Shown: positions 7,642-14,312 of the stretch, piece by piece
Numbering within the stretch: the first letter of the stretch is position 1
How the letters are laid out: each line of letters begins with the position of its first letter
Origin: Sulfurovum sp.
GTDB lineage: Bacteria; Campylobacterota; Campylobacteria; Campylobacterales; Sulfurovaceae
Length of the DNA: 25,712 nt
Direction of reading: 5' to 3'
Assembly (NCBI GenBank): GCA_003978395.1
Contig: QNZV01000001.1
Coordinates: 1-25,712 of the forward strand
Program-made: the position numbers and the translations under genes
The notes under the pieces: generated by a model
What the model was told of the DNA's origin: nothing
The model's input: only the letters and a program-made list of their open reading frames with translations
Databases searched by the model: none

Positions 7642-7647
7642 TATAAT
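7642..7647 (+). promoter_or_regulatory. Likely -10 of the MFS transporter gene
   Basis: Perfect TATAAT about 128 bp before the preferred ATG at 7776. The leader contains a tandem repeat of a TTATATTCTT unit (about 7684-7708) that could itself supply a -10 closer to the gene. Which one is used cannot be told from the sequence. Confidence 0.35.
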
Positions 7648-7775
7648 TTAAAGTTAATTAATACCTATTTGTGAGTTTCTTTGTATTCTTTTATATTCTT
7701 TTATATTAATTTTAGAAAAAACGATGTTTAAAGCAAATTTAAAATACAATGATGTCTCTAAAAACAGGAGAGAAA

Positions 7776-9242
7776 ATGTTAGATATATTAATGACTCCCA
7801 TTCGTGCAATGCGTATGAGATATGTACCGTTATTGTTAATCTATTTTGCTTATGGAGCAAGTGGATTTATTGGAATTGCAGAGAGCTTTTGGGTAAAAGA
7901 AGAGTTAAATTTATCGGCAGAGGATTTAGTGGCATTGAGTGTTTGGCTGATGGTTCCCTGGACAATAAAAATGATATTTGGACAGTTGGTAGATTCTGTT
8001 AAAATTTTGGGGTCTAATCGTAAAGTATATGTCTATATTGGTGCAACACTAATGGCACTTGCTACCATGCTTTTGATTGGTTTGGCAGGTAAAGCCTCTT
8101 GGCTTGTGGATTATCCCAAAGAGAGCGTCTATATTTTTGCTTCTGTTCTATCTATGGTAGGTTTTGTAATGCAAGATGTGGTGGCAGATACAATGAGTAC
8201 CGAAGTAATTGACAAAAATCAAACGCAAGAAGAGATAAATCAAGAGTTAGCAATGATTCAAGTTTTAGCAAGACTCTCTTTGGGTTTAGCTGTATTTTTC
8301 ATGGGTTGGCTTGGTGGGAAACTGGCTTCAATTTACTCTTATGAGACAATGTTTACACTCTCGCTTTTTATTCCTATTATATCTGTTCTGGGAGTCTCTT
8401 TTGTTCGTTTGAATAATGTTGAGAGTACCCCGTTAAACAGACAGATTTTCTTTGGTGGGTTACTTTTTGCTGTTTTTATTGTTTTAGTGGGTTACAACGA
8501 TATTCCTTATTCACAAGAGATTGTATTTGTTATCTCTTTAGGTGTAGTCCTCTATTTTTTAAACACTATTATAGAAGATTTAGACAAAGAGACAATTCAT
8601 CATATTAAAATGGCAATGATTATTATCTTTGTCTATCGTGCCATGCCCTCTGTTGGTCCAGGGGTTCAGTGGTGGCAAATAGATGTATTAGGATTTGATA
8701 AATCCTTTTTTGCAGATTTATCATTAATAGGTGGAGGTTTAGCTCTGCTTGGTATGTGGATTTCTGCTCAATATATTGTAAATCACTCTATCGGAAAAGT
8801 TTTAATTTGGCTAACAGTTCTTTTTACCATTTTATCTCTACCCACTATAGGTCTCTACTACGATATTCATACCATGTTAGGCTTTGATGCACGACATGTT
8901 GCCATGATTGATACAGCCTTGGCTTCGCCTTTTGATTATATTGCAGGGGTATTAATGCTTACGTTAGTAGCCATCTATGCACCAGAAGGTAAAAAAGGAA
9001 CATGGTTTGCTCTAATGGCATCACTTATGAACATTGCCATGAGTGCAGGACGACTTTTTACAAAATATTTAAATCAAGCCTTTGAGATTACTCGAGAGAT
9101 AAAAGAGGGAGATGTAGTTGTTACCCAAGCCAACTATTCTGAACTAGGAACACTGCTTTGGATTGTAATTATTGTTGGATTTGTTGTACCTATTGTTACA
9201 ATTTTGATTTTTGACCCAAAGGTAAAGATGAGTAAGGAGTAG
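7776..9242 (+). CDS. MFS transporter, BT1/folate-biopterin transporter-like
   Basis: 488 residues with about 12 hydrophobic membrane segments. The segment after the second helix, WLMVPWTIKMIFGQLVD (57-73) followed by SVKILGSNRKVYVYIG (74-89), is the loop 2-3 signature of the BT1 (PF03092-like) branch of the major facilitator superfamily. In that branch the usual form is W..KP..G..SD followed by G.RR. BT1 members carry folates, pterins and related solutes. The substrate here is unknown. I place the start at the ATG of 7776, not at the in-frame ATG of 7749, because AGGAG (7766-7770) sits just upstream and the nine extra residues are polar. It is divergent from sqr. Confidence 0.75.
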   Translation: MLDILMTPIRAMRMRYVPLLLIYFAYGASGFIGIAESFWVKEELNLSAEDLVALSVWLMVPWTIKMIFGQLVDSVKILGSNRKVYVYIGATLMALATMLLIGLAGKASWLVDYPKESVYIFASVLSMVGFVMQDVVADTMSTEVIDKNQTQEEINQELAMIQVLARLSLGLAVFFMGWLGGKLASIYSYETMFTLSLFIPIISVLGVSFVRLNNVESTPLNRQIFFGGLLFAVFIVLVGYNDIPYSQEIVFVISLGVVLYFLNTIIEDLDKETIHHIKMAMIIIFVYRAMPSVGPGVQWWQIDVLGFDKSFFADLSLIGGGLALLGMWISAQYIVNHSIGKVLIWLTVLFTILSLPTIGLYYDIHTMLGFDARHVAMIDTALASPFDYIAGVLMLTLVAIYAPEGKKGTWFALMASLMNIAMSAGRLFTKYLNQAFEITREIKEGDVVVTQANYSELGTLLWIVIIVGFVVPIVTILIFDPKVKMSKE

Positions 9243-9255
9243 AGCTAAATTTGTG

Positions 9256-9261
9256 TATAAT
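9256..9261 (+). promoter_or_regulatory. -10 element of the caspase-like gene
   Basis: TATAAT in TTGTGTATAAT, 34 bp before the ATG at 9296. The gene has an AAGGAAA ribosome-binding site (9284-9290). Confidence 0.5.
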
Positions 9262-9295
9262 TTAAAAATTAATTATTAATCACAAGGAAATATAA

Positions 9296-10549
9296 ATGAA
9301 ATTGAGAGCAATAGTATTGGGAGTGTTCCTTTTGTTAGGTAGTGCCTTTAGCAACGACAAGGGGTTAAAGATTGTATCTAAAGAGATGCAAACTGAAAAT
9401 AGAGTAGCATTGGTTATTGGAAACAACGCCTATCAACGACCTTTAACAGTGTTGAATAATACAATTAATGATGCCCAAGCTATACGTGCTATTCTTGTTA
9501 ATCGTGGCTTTGAAGTTATTTACAAAGAGAATGTCTCTCATCGAACATTTGATGCTCTTTTAGAGAAATTTTATCGAAAATTATCCTATGGTGGAGTAGG
9601 ATTACTCTACTTTTCAGGGCATGGACTAGAGTTTGATGGACAAAATTATTTAATTCCTACCGATGCCAAAATAAGAGCAAAGAGTGATACCCAATATGAA
9701 GCAATAGCACTCAATAAGATTACCCATCGTATCCAAAAAATTGGAAATAGACTCAATATCATTATTTTAGATGCTTGTCGCAATGACCCTTTTGCTAAAG
9801 CGTATGGGGTAGGAGGTTTATCAAAAGCAGAACCCATTGGCTTATTTGTCTCGTATGCCACAGGAGCAGGAAAAGTCTCTAGCGATGGTAGAGTAGGGGG
9901 AAATGGACTCTTTACCCAATATCTAATAGAAAACATGAAAAAGCCTTTAACTTTACAACAAGTTTTTAAAAAAACACGAGCCTCAGTCTACGATGCATCA
10001 GGAGGAACACAATTTCCTGCCATTTATGACCAAATTGTAAAAGGAGATTTTTATTTTACTCTACCACAAAGCAAACCAACGCCAAATATTGTTGTCCCTC
10101 AATATATTCAACCTCAACCAATTGTCGTTCAACCTAGTACTCAAACTTCAACTTCTAAATGGATAGACCCAACAGAGAGTGTTTGTAAAGATAATGGTGG
10201 GGAAATAGGTGAAGAAGGTATTTGTGAAGCCCCATGGAAAGAGGCTAAAAAGATTTGTAGTATTAGTGGAGGTAGTTTACCCTCTTTAGAGGTTTTAGGA
10301 CAAGTGGTTACTAGTTGTAGGGGCATATTAAACAATCATGAATCTGATAAAATGAAAAAAAATAGAAATAACAATAATTATCAATCTTGTTATAAAAGAA
10401 AGGGATTTAATTCTAACCATTATTGGAGTTCGGCTAGCTATTCAAACGGTAATGAGGATGCGTGGGTTGTCTATTTCTATAGTGGGTATCAGAGCGTCAG
10501 CAATAAGGGCAATAGCAATTATGTTCGGTGTGTTAGAGCAGGACAGTAA
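9296..10549 (+). CDS. Exported caspase-like (peptidase C14) protein with variable C-type-lectin-like C-terminus
   Basis: 417 residues. Signal peptide at about 1-19 (KLRAIVLGVFLLLGSAFS). Residues 36-255 are a caspase/peptidase C14 domain: RVALVIGNNAY (36-46), the catalytic His109 in YFSGHG (105-110) and the catalytic Cys161 in LDACRNDPF (158-166). A Pro/Gln-rich linker (about 258-290) leads to a C-terminal domain with paired Cys (297, 310, 321, 341, 365, 412). That domain ends in YWSSASY...YVRCVRAGQ, the DUF1566/Lcl version of the formylglycine-generating-enzyme/C-type-lectin fold. In the last 40 codons, many codons are ones that A-mutagenesis would make from AAC or AAT (AGC, GGC, TAT, AGT, GTT), as in targets of diversity-generating retroelements. 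A family role in protein cleavage is known. The exported location and hypervariable binding end are inferred. Confidence 0.8.
   Translation: MKLRAIVLGVFLLLGSAFSNDKGLKIVSKEMQTENRVALVIGNNAYQRPLTVLNNTINDAQAIRAILVNRGFEVIYKENVSHRTFDALLEKFYRKLSYGGVGLLYFSGHGLEFDGQNYLIPTDAKIRAKSDTQYEAIALNKITHRIQKIGNRLNIIILDACRNDPFAKAYGVGGLSKAEPIGLFVSYATGAGKVSSDGRVGGNGLFTQYLIENMKKPLTLQQVFKKTRASVYDASGGTQFPAIYDQIVKGDFYFTLPQSKPTPNIVVPQYIQPQPIVVQPSTQTSTSKWIDPTESVCKDNGGEIGEEGICEAPWKEAKKICSISGGSLPSLEVLGQVVTSCRGILNNHESDKMKKNRNNNNYQSCYKRKGFNSNHYWSSASYSNGNEDAWVVYFYSGYQSVSNKGNSNYVRCVRAGQ
10424..10546 (+). other. Candidate DGR variable region (VR) in the caspase-like gene
   Basis: Codons 377-417 form an Lcl/C-type-lectin end. 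Compared with the usual form of such targets (alternating invariant residues and Asn), the following would derive from AAY codons: V391 GTT, Y393 TAT, Y395 TAT, S396 AGT, Y398 TAT, S400 AGC, S402 AGC, G405 GGC, S407 AGC. Intervening W390, F394, G397, K404 and YVRCVR stay invariant. The C-ending codons are unusual for this AT-rich genome. A GCAGGAC repeat (10538-10544 and 10560-10566) and a 7-bp hairpin at 10595-10611 follow, in the place where DGR targets carry recognition elements. No template repeat or reverse transcriptase is in this window, so it would be a remote target. Confidence 0.55.
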
Positions 10550-10594
10550 TTCTGCGTTAGCAGGACTTTGTCACTTTTTTATTTTGGATTGTAG

Positions 10595-10611
10595 GTTCGG
10601 TAACACCGAAC
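10595..10611 (+). other. Hairpin downstream of the candidate variable region
   Basis: GTTCGGT (10595-10601), loop AAC, ACCGAAC (10605-10611): a perfect 7-bp GC-rich stem 46 bp after the stop codon. No T tract follows, so it is a poor Rho-independent terminator. In characterised DGRs a short GC-rich hairpin just downstream of the variable region promotes retrohoming. The 3-nt loop differs from the 4-nt loop usually described. Confidence 0.45.
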
Positions 10612-10732
10612 ATTTAAAATTATGAAACTATAAGTACAGTTTATTAGTAGTATTATTCGATGCTATTTTCTTCTTTCTTTGCGAAGGGATTGGCTAAAAA
10701 CAGAAAAAATTAAATACATAAGGAAAAATATT

Positions 10733-10834
10733 ATGGCAAAATGTCCAATGTGTAACTCAAAAAAAGGTAAAAGAGTTTGTAAACTTGTAGAGAATCAAAG
10801 TGCTTGGGTAGATTATTTCATAAAAAATGGTTAA
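10733..10834 (+). CDS. 33-residue zinc-ribbon-like ORF, possibly a truncated gene
   Basis: ATG preceded by AAGGAAA (10720-10726). The 33-residue product begins MAKCPMCNSKKGKRVCK, which gives a CPMC knuckle (Cys4, Cys7) and a third Cys16. It then runs into VDYFIKNG and stops. A half zinc ribbon without its second knuckle suggests the remnant of a longer gene or a small peptide. It lies between the candidate variable region and the ATPase gene, in a stretch with no other coding. Its function is unknown. Confidence 0.4.
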   Translation: MAKCPMCNSKKGKRVCKLVENQSAWVDYFIKNG

Positions 10835-10837
10835 AAG

Positions 10838-10886
10838 TGAAATACTTTTGATTTTAATATGATGTATTTCATATTTTTGTTATAAT
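10838..10886 (+). promoter_or_regulatory. Promoter and candidate operator of the ATPase-nuclease gene
   Basis: Extended -10 TGTTATAAT (10878-10886, hexamer 10881-10886). Just upstream is an 8-bp perfect inverted repeat, TGAAATAC (10838-10845) and GTATTTCA (10864-10871), with 18 nt between the arms. The repeat covers the -35 zone, as a repressor or activator site would. Transcription would start near 10893, giving a leader of about 100 nt. Confidence 0.45.
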
Positions 10887-10926
10887 TATGAAATTATATA
10901 TTCTAAGATGGAGCTTTGGAAAAGCC

Positions 10927-10958
10927 CTGTAGGGTGATATTGCTATCGCACCCTACAG
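10927..10958 (+). repeat. Strong palindrome in the ATPase gene leader
   Basis: Perfect 10-bp inverted repeat CTGTAGGGTG (10927-10936) and CACCCTACAG (10949-10958). The stem can extend by ATA/TAT around a 4-nt loop with a 2-nt bulge. It is much more GC-rich than its surroundings. It sits in the untranslated leader if the ATG at 10994 is used, 25 bp before the GAGG ribosome-binding site. It may be a dispersed REP-type palindrome or an mRNA hairpin. No T tract follows. Confidence 0.5.
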
Positions 10959-10993
10959 AATTCAAATTTTTTATTCGCTTACGAGGTAACAAA

Positions 10994-12469
10994 ATGACAG
11001 GAAGAAAAGACGAAATAAAAACCCTAGAAGACGCATGTTACAGAGATAAAAGCTCACTTATTGCTATTTATGGAAGAAGAAGAATAGGCAAAACATACTT
11101 AGTAAATTATATGTTTAGAGAGTACAAAAAAGATTGTATTTTCTTTGACTTCATCGGCTCTTCTGATATGGAGAGTAGAAATCAAATTACCAATTTCTTA
11201 GATAAGATTTATGAGTGGTTCAGAGTTGAGACGGATAGAAAAATAGAAAATTGGACAGATGCTTTCTCTTTTTTAAAAAGGGTTCTATTAGATAAAATGG
11301 AGCAGAGAGATAGTGAAAAAGTTGTTATTTTTATAGATGAGATTCCTTGGGTTGATAGAAAAAACAATACAGGATTTATTGATGCTTTGGGGCATTTTTG
11401 GAACTCTTTTGCAGAGCCTAGAAAAAACTTTATGGTTATCGTTTGTGGCTCTAATGCCTCTTGGATTATTAAAAATATTATGAAAAATGAAGGACCTTTG
11501 CATAATAGAGTAACCGACCAACTTCCTATGATGCCTTTTACTTTGGTTGAGACAAAAGAGTATTTGGAAAAAAGTGGTTTTGATTTGGATAATCGTATGG
11601 TTCTTGATGCTTATATGGTATTTGGTGGGGTGGCGAAGTATCTCTCTTATCTTAATCCTAAATTATCTATTGTTGAGAATATCTCTAAACTATTTTTTAA
11701 TATCAATGGATTTTTGTTTAACGAGTATGAACAGGTCTTTAAATCTCTGTTTGGAGTGAAATATAAATATTATAGAGATGTAATTGATGTTTTAGGAAAA
11801 AAACGTTTGGGTTTAACTTTGAGTGAAATTTGTGTTGCACTTGATATTAAACTGGGGGAAAAAATAAAAAATACCCTATTAGAGCTTCAACAGTGTGGTT
11901 TTATTCATGGAGTTTCAAAATATGGGCTAAGTTCGACCAATATAAAATATAGAATTTCTGACTCTTTTTGTACTTTTTATCACTTTTGGCTTAAGCCGTT
12001 AAGTAAAAACCGTGTGGCAAATCTACCTAATGAGTATTGGATGGAGATAGTCACAACTCAAAAATATGCTATTTGGAGTGGATACAGTTTTGAATCGGTT
12101 ATATTTTCAAATATAGAACTCTATCTACAAGCAAGAAGTTCAAAAGCTCACTATCAAGGGGTTTACTACTGGGAGTATCGAACCAAAGATAAAAATGAGA
12201 GTGGCACACAGATAGATATGGTGGTTGAGTATAAACATGGTCTTTTTGATATTGTGGAGTGTAAATATTATAGTGATGAGTTTGTGATTAGCAAAAGTTA
12301 TGAGACAAACTTGAGAAATAAGTTAACCCAATTTAGAAAACATGCTTTGTCAAAGAGAAAAAGAAGTGAATTGAAATTGGTTATGCTTACCTCTTTTGGT
12401 TGTAAGAAAAATAGCTATTATCATGGATTGAATATTGCTGATGATATTCAGTTGGATGATTTAATATAA
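10994..12469 (+). CDS. Archaeal-type AAA ATPase fused to DUF234/PD-(D/E)xK nuclease-like domain
   Basis: 491 residues from the ATG at 10994, chosen over an in-frame ATG at 10916 because GAGG (10983-10986) precedes it and the upstream 26 codons run through the palindrome. Residues 1-240 are a P-loop ATPase: TGRKDEI at the start, Walker A YGRRRIGKT (26-34), Walker B VVIFIDEIPW (110-119), GSNASW (152-157) as sensor-like strand. Residues about 265-325 look like a winged helix. The C-terminal DUF234-type region holds FE (367-368), D408 and ECK (422-424), the acidic-acidic-ExK layout of PD-(D/E)xK nucleases. The family is common in archaea and scattered in bacteria. Its biological role is not established, and a DNA-targeting or toxin-like role is inference. 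No partner gene adjoins it. Confidence 0.8.
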   Translation: MTGRKDEIKTLEDACYRDKSSLIAIYGRRRIGKTYLVNYMFREYKKDCIFFDFIGSSDMESRNQITNFLDKIYEWFRVETDRKIENWTDAFSFLKRVLLDKMEQRDSEKVVIFIDEIPWVDRKNNTGFIDALGHFWNSFAEPRKNFMVIVCGSNASWIIKNIMKNEGPLHNRVTDQLPMMPFTLVETKEYLEKSGFDLDNRMVLDAYMVFGGVAKYLSYLNPKLSIVENISKLFFNINGFLFNEYEQVFKSLFGVKYKYYRDVIDVLGKKRLGLTLSEICVALDIKLGEKIKNTLLELQQCGFIHGVSKYGLSSTNIKYRISDSFCTFYHFWLKPLSKNRVANLPNEYWMEIVTTQKYAIWSGYSFESVIFSNIELYLQARSSKAHYQGVYYWEYRTKDKNESGTQIDMVVEYKHGLFDIVECKYYSDEFVISKSYETNLRNKLTQFRKHALSKRKRSELKLVMLTSFGCKKNSYYHGLNIADDIQLDDLI

Positions 12470-12494
12470 TTAAAATATAAGAGAAGAGAAAAAA

Positions 12495-13148
12495 ATGAAA
12501 CCCGTAATACTATTTGATTTAGATGGAACAATTATAGATTCAACCGAGGCTATCTTGGATGGCTTTAGAGTAGCTTTTGAGACTTTTGGTGGCGTTGTGC
12601 CAAGTGATGAAGCGATTAAAAATGAGGTAGGGCATACATTAGAGAATATGTTTTTGACTTTAGGGGTAGAGGAGGCAAAAGTTGATGCTCATGTTCATGC
12701 GTATAAGATGCATTATAGGGTTATATCTTGTGCAAAGACTGTGCTACTTGAAGGGGCTAGAGAGGCTATTGTGGAAGCGAGTAAGTTTGCAACTTTGGGT
12801 GTGGTTACTACTAAAACAGGAGAATATTCTAGGGTCTTATTGGAACATATGGGATTAATGAACTATTTTAGTGTATTAATTGGACGTGAACACGTCAAAT
12901 ATCCAAAACCTCATGAAGAACCAATTTTAAAAGCTTTGGCAAAGCTAGAACATGATAGAAGTAAAACATGGATGATTGGCGATACCTGTATGGATATAGA
13001 GTCTGCTAAAAATGCAGGAGTTCACGCTATAGCTGTTACTTCTGGGTATGCAACACATTCAGTGTTACAAAAATGTGCTTCTTTTATATGTGACAATGCA
13101 TTAGAAGCGATAGAGTATATCAAAAAAAATGATGAAAATTATAAATAG
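12495..13148 (+). CDS. HAD-superfamily phosphatase, phosphoglycolate phosphatase-like
   Basis: 217 residues. HAD motif I FDLDGTIIDST (7-17, nucleophile Asp8 and Asp10), motif II VVTTK (103-107), motif III Lys in KYPKP (135-139), motif IV GDTCMDIESAKNAG (162-175). The helical cap insert between 15 and 80 is of the C1 type found in Gph and PpaX. These enzymes hydrolyse small phosphates such as 2-phosphoglycolate or pyrophosphate. The exact substrate cannot be called. It begins 25 bp after the ATPase stop with a GAGAAGAG site and may be transcribed with it, although its composition and family look like core genome. Confidence 0.75.
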   Translation: MKPVILFDLDGTIIDSTEAILDGFRVAFETFGGVVPSDEAIKNEVGHTLENMFLTLGVEEAKVDAHVHAYKMHYRVISCAKTVLLEGAREAIVEASKFATLGVVTTKTGEYSRVLLEHMGLMNYFSVLIGREHVKYPKPHEEPILKALAKLEHDRSKTWMIGDTCMDIESAKNAGVHAIAVTSGYATHSVLQKCASFICDNALEAIEYIKKNDENYK

Positions 13149-13214
13149 TGGATAGAAAGTATACACTCCTATAAACTTTATATTTTTTTTAGTATCTATG
13201 AACACCCTTTAAGA

Positions 13215-13235
13215 GAGGTATGATTACAATACCTC
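13215..13235 (+). promoter_or_regulatory. por operon -10 within a 6-bp inverted repeat
   Basis: GAGGTA (13215-13220), 9 nt, TACCTC (13230-13235). The TACAAT at 13225-13230 is a likely -10 and sits inside the repeat, so a bound protein would block polymerase. The ATG of porC follows 34 bp after the hexamer, with AGGAGAA as ribosome-binding site. The repeat could also be chance; no T tract makes it a terminator of the previous gene. Confidence 0.4.
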
Positions 13236-13263
13236 ATTAACAGATTAAATAATAGGAGAAGTC

Positions 13264-13827
13264 ATGACAGAAATTAGATGGCACAGCCGAGCTGGTCAAG
13301 GTGCCGTATCTGGTGCTAAAGGTTTAGGAGACGTTATAGCAACAACGGGTAAAGAGGTTCAAGCTTTTGCACTGTATGGTTCTGCAAAAAGAGGGGCTGC
13401 GTTAAGAGCCTACAATAGAATCTCTGATGAGCAGATTTTTAACCATGCAAAATTCATGAACCCTGACTTTGTATTGGTGATTGACCCTGCATTGGCATTT
13501 ACTGACAATATTATAGAGAATGAGAAAGAGACGACAAAGTATATTATTACTACACACCTCTCTAAAGAGGAGTTGATAGCTGGAATTCCTTCACTTCAAG
13601 GTAAAGAAGATAGAGTATTTGTGGCTGATTGTGTTCAAATTTCTCTTGATGAGATTGGACGTGCAATGCCCAATGCACCAATGCTAGGAGCTTTTGTAAA
13701 GATGTCTGGTATGTTTGAATTGGATTATTTTTTAGATGCTATGAAAAGAGTATTGGCTAAATTCCCTCAAAAGATTATTGATGGAAATATGAGAGCAATT
13801 ACTCGTGCATACAATGAAGTTAAGTAG
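13264..13827 (+). CDS. porC: Pyruvate:ferredoxin oxidoreductase, gamma subunit
   Basis: 187 residues, the usual length of the separate gamma subunit. WHSRAGQGAVSGAK (6-19) is the conserved N-terminal segment of 2-oxoacid:acceptor oxidoreductase gamma domains. FALYGSAKRGAALRAYNRIS (35-54) is the second signature. With the three following subunits it forms the cytoplasmic enzyme that interconverts pyruvate and CoA with acetyl-CoA, CO2 and reduced ferredoxin. In autotrophic Campylobacterota it runs as pyruvate synthase beside the reductive TCA cycle. It is the first gene of a tight four-gene operon (gaps of 13, 10 and 3 bp), with its own promoter region. The gene is named porG in some annotations. 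Confidence 0.9.
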   Translation: MTEIRWHSRAGQGAVSGAKGLGDVIATTGKEVQAFALYGSAKRGAALRAYNRISDEQIFNHAKFMNPDFVLVIDPALAFTDNIIENEKETTKYIITTHLSKEELIAGIPSLQGKEDRVFVADCVQISLDEIGRAMPNAPMLGAFVKMSGMFELDYFLDAMKRVLAKFPQKIIDGNMRAITRAYNEVK

Positions 13828-13840
13828 AGAGGGGTAAAAT

Positions 13841-14302
13841 ATGGCACAAGAATTAAATTTATTGGCAACAGATAACAGAGGACAGAGTCAACTTGAAGCA
13901 GGTATGAATCTGGCTGGTTGGGATGAGGTAACTCAAGGAACTGTTTTGACTTCATTTGAAGGAGATGCTACAGGTATCGCCAACAAAAAAGCAGAAGAGA
14001 GAACTTACTCTGATTTTAACTCATACACAGCATCGGTTGCTTCATGGAGAGTTCAAAAACCTGTCTTTAATAGAGACATCTGTATTGATTGTCAAAATTG
14101 TTGGGTATGGTGTCCAGATTCATCTATTTTGTCACGTGACAAACAGATGTTAGGAATTGACTACGACCACTGTAAAGGGTGTGAAGTTTGTGTAGAGGTT
14201 TGTCCTACCAATCCAAAATCACTTCTTATGTTCAATGAACATGCTGATTTAGAAGAGTCTCTTGCTGCATGGCCAGAGAAAAAGAAAAAAGAGAAAAAGT
14301 AA
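13841..14302 (+). CDS. porD: Pyruvate:ferredoxin oxidoreductase, delta (ferredoxin-like) subunit
   Basis: 153 residues. It contains two classical 4Fe-4S ferredoxin motifs: Cys81, 84, 87 and 91 (CIDCQNCWVWCP) and Cys111, 114, 117 and 121 (CKGCEVCVEVCP). An N-terminal ~70 residues of the type seen in epsilonproteobacterial PorD precedes them, followed by a Lys-rich tail. It passes electrons from the catalytic subunits to external ferredoxin or flavodoxin. It starts 13 bp after porC with a GAGGGG site. Confidence 0.9.
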   Translation: MAQELNLLATDNRGQSQLEAGMNLAGWDEVTQGTVLTSFEGDATGIANKKAEERTYSDFNSYTASVASWRVQKPVFNRDICIDCQNCWVWCPDSSILSRDKQMLGIDYDHCKGCEVCVEVCPTNPKSLLMFNEHADLEESLAAWPEKKKKEKK

Positions 14303-14312
14303 GGGAGCTATA

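Noticed and set aside
7684..7708. Tandem TTATATTCTT units as a CRISPR or VNTR element
   Set aside because: Only about two short, AT-rich units are present, without spacers. They are more likely low-complexity promoter DNA.
7654..8002. Two frames over the start of the transporter gene
   Set aside because: They overlap the well-supported MFS frame and its leader, with no ribosome-binding site and no recognisable product.
10595..10611. The hairpin after the caspase gene as a Rho-independent terminator
   Set aside because: No T tract follows either arm. The run of T (10575-10580) precedes the stem. A DGR-type recognition hairpin or other role is more likely.
10916..10993. Longer ATPase start at the ATG of 10916
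   Set aside because: The extra 26 codons read through a perfect palindrome, have no family match and no ribosome-binding site. The ATG at 10994 has GAGG at good spacing and starts the conserved TGRKDEI segment.
9296..12469. A complete DGR cassette (avd, template repeat, reverse transcriptase) inside the window
   Set aside because: No second copy of the YVRCVR-coding region and no reverse transcriptase motif was found by eye on either strand. Only the target is claimed.
14262..14312. Longer porA start overlapping porD
   Set aside because: It adds a Lys/Arg-rich stretch from the porD end in another frame. GGGAG before 14313 and the conserved MAVKF start decide for the shorter form.
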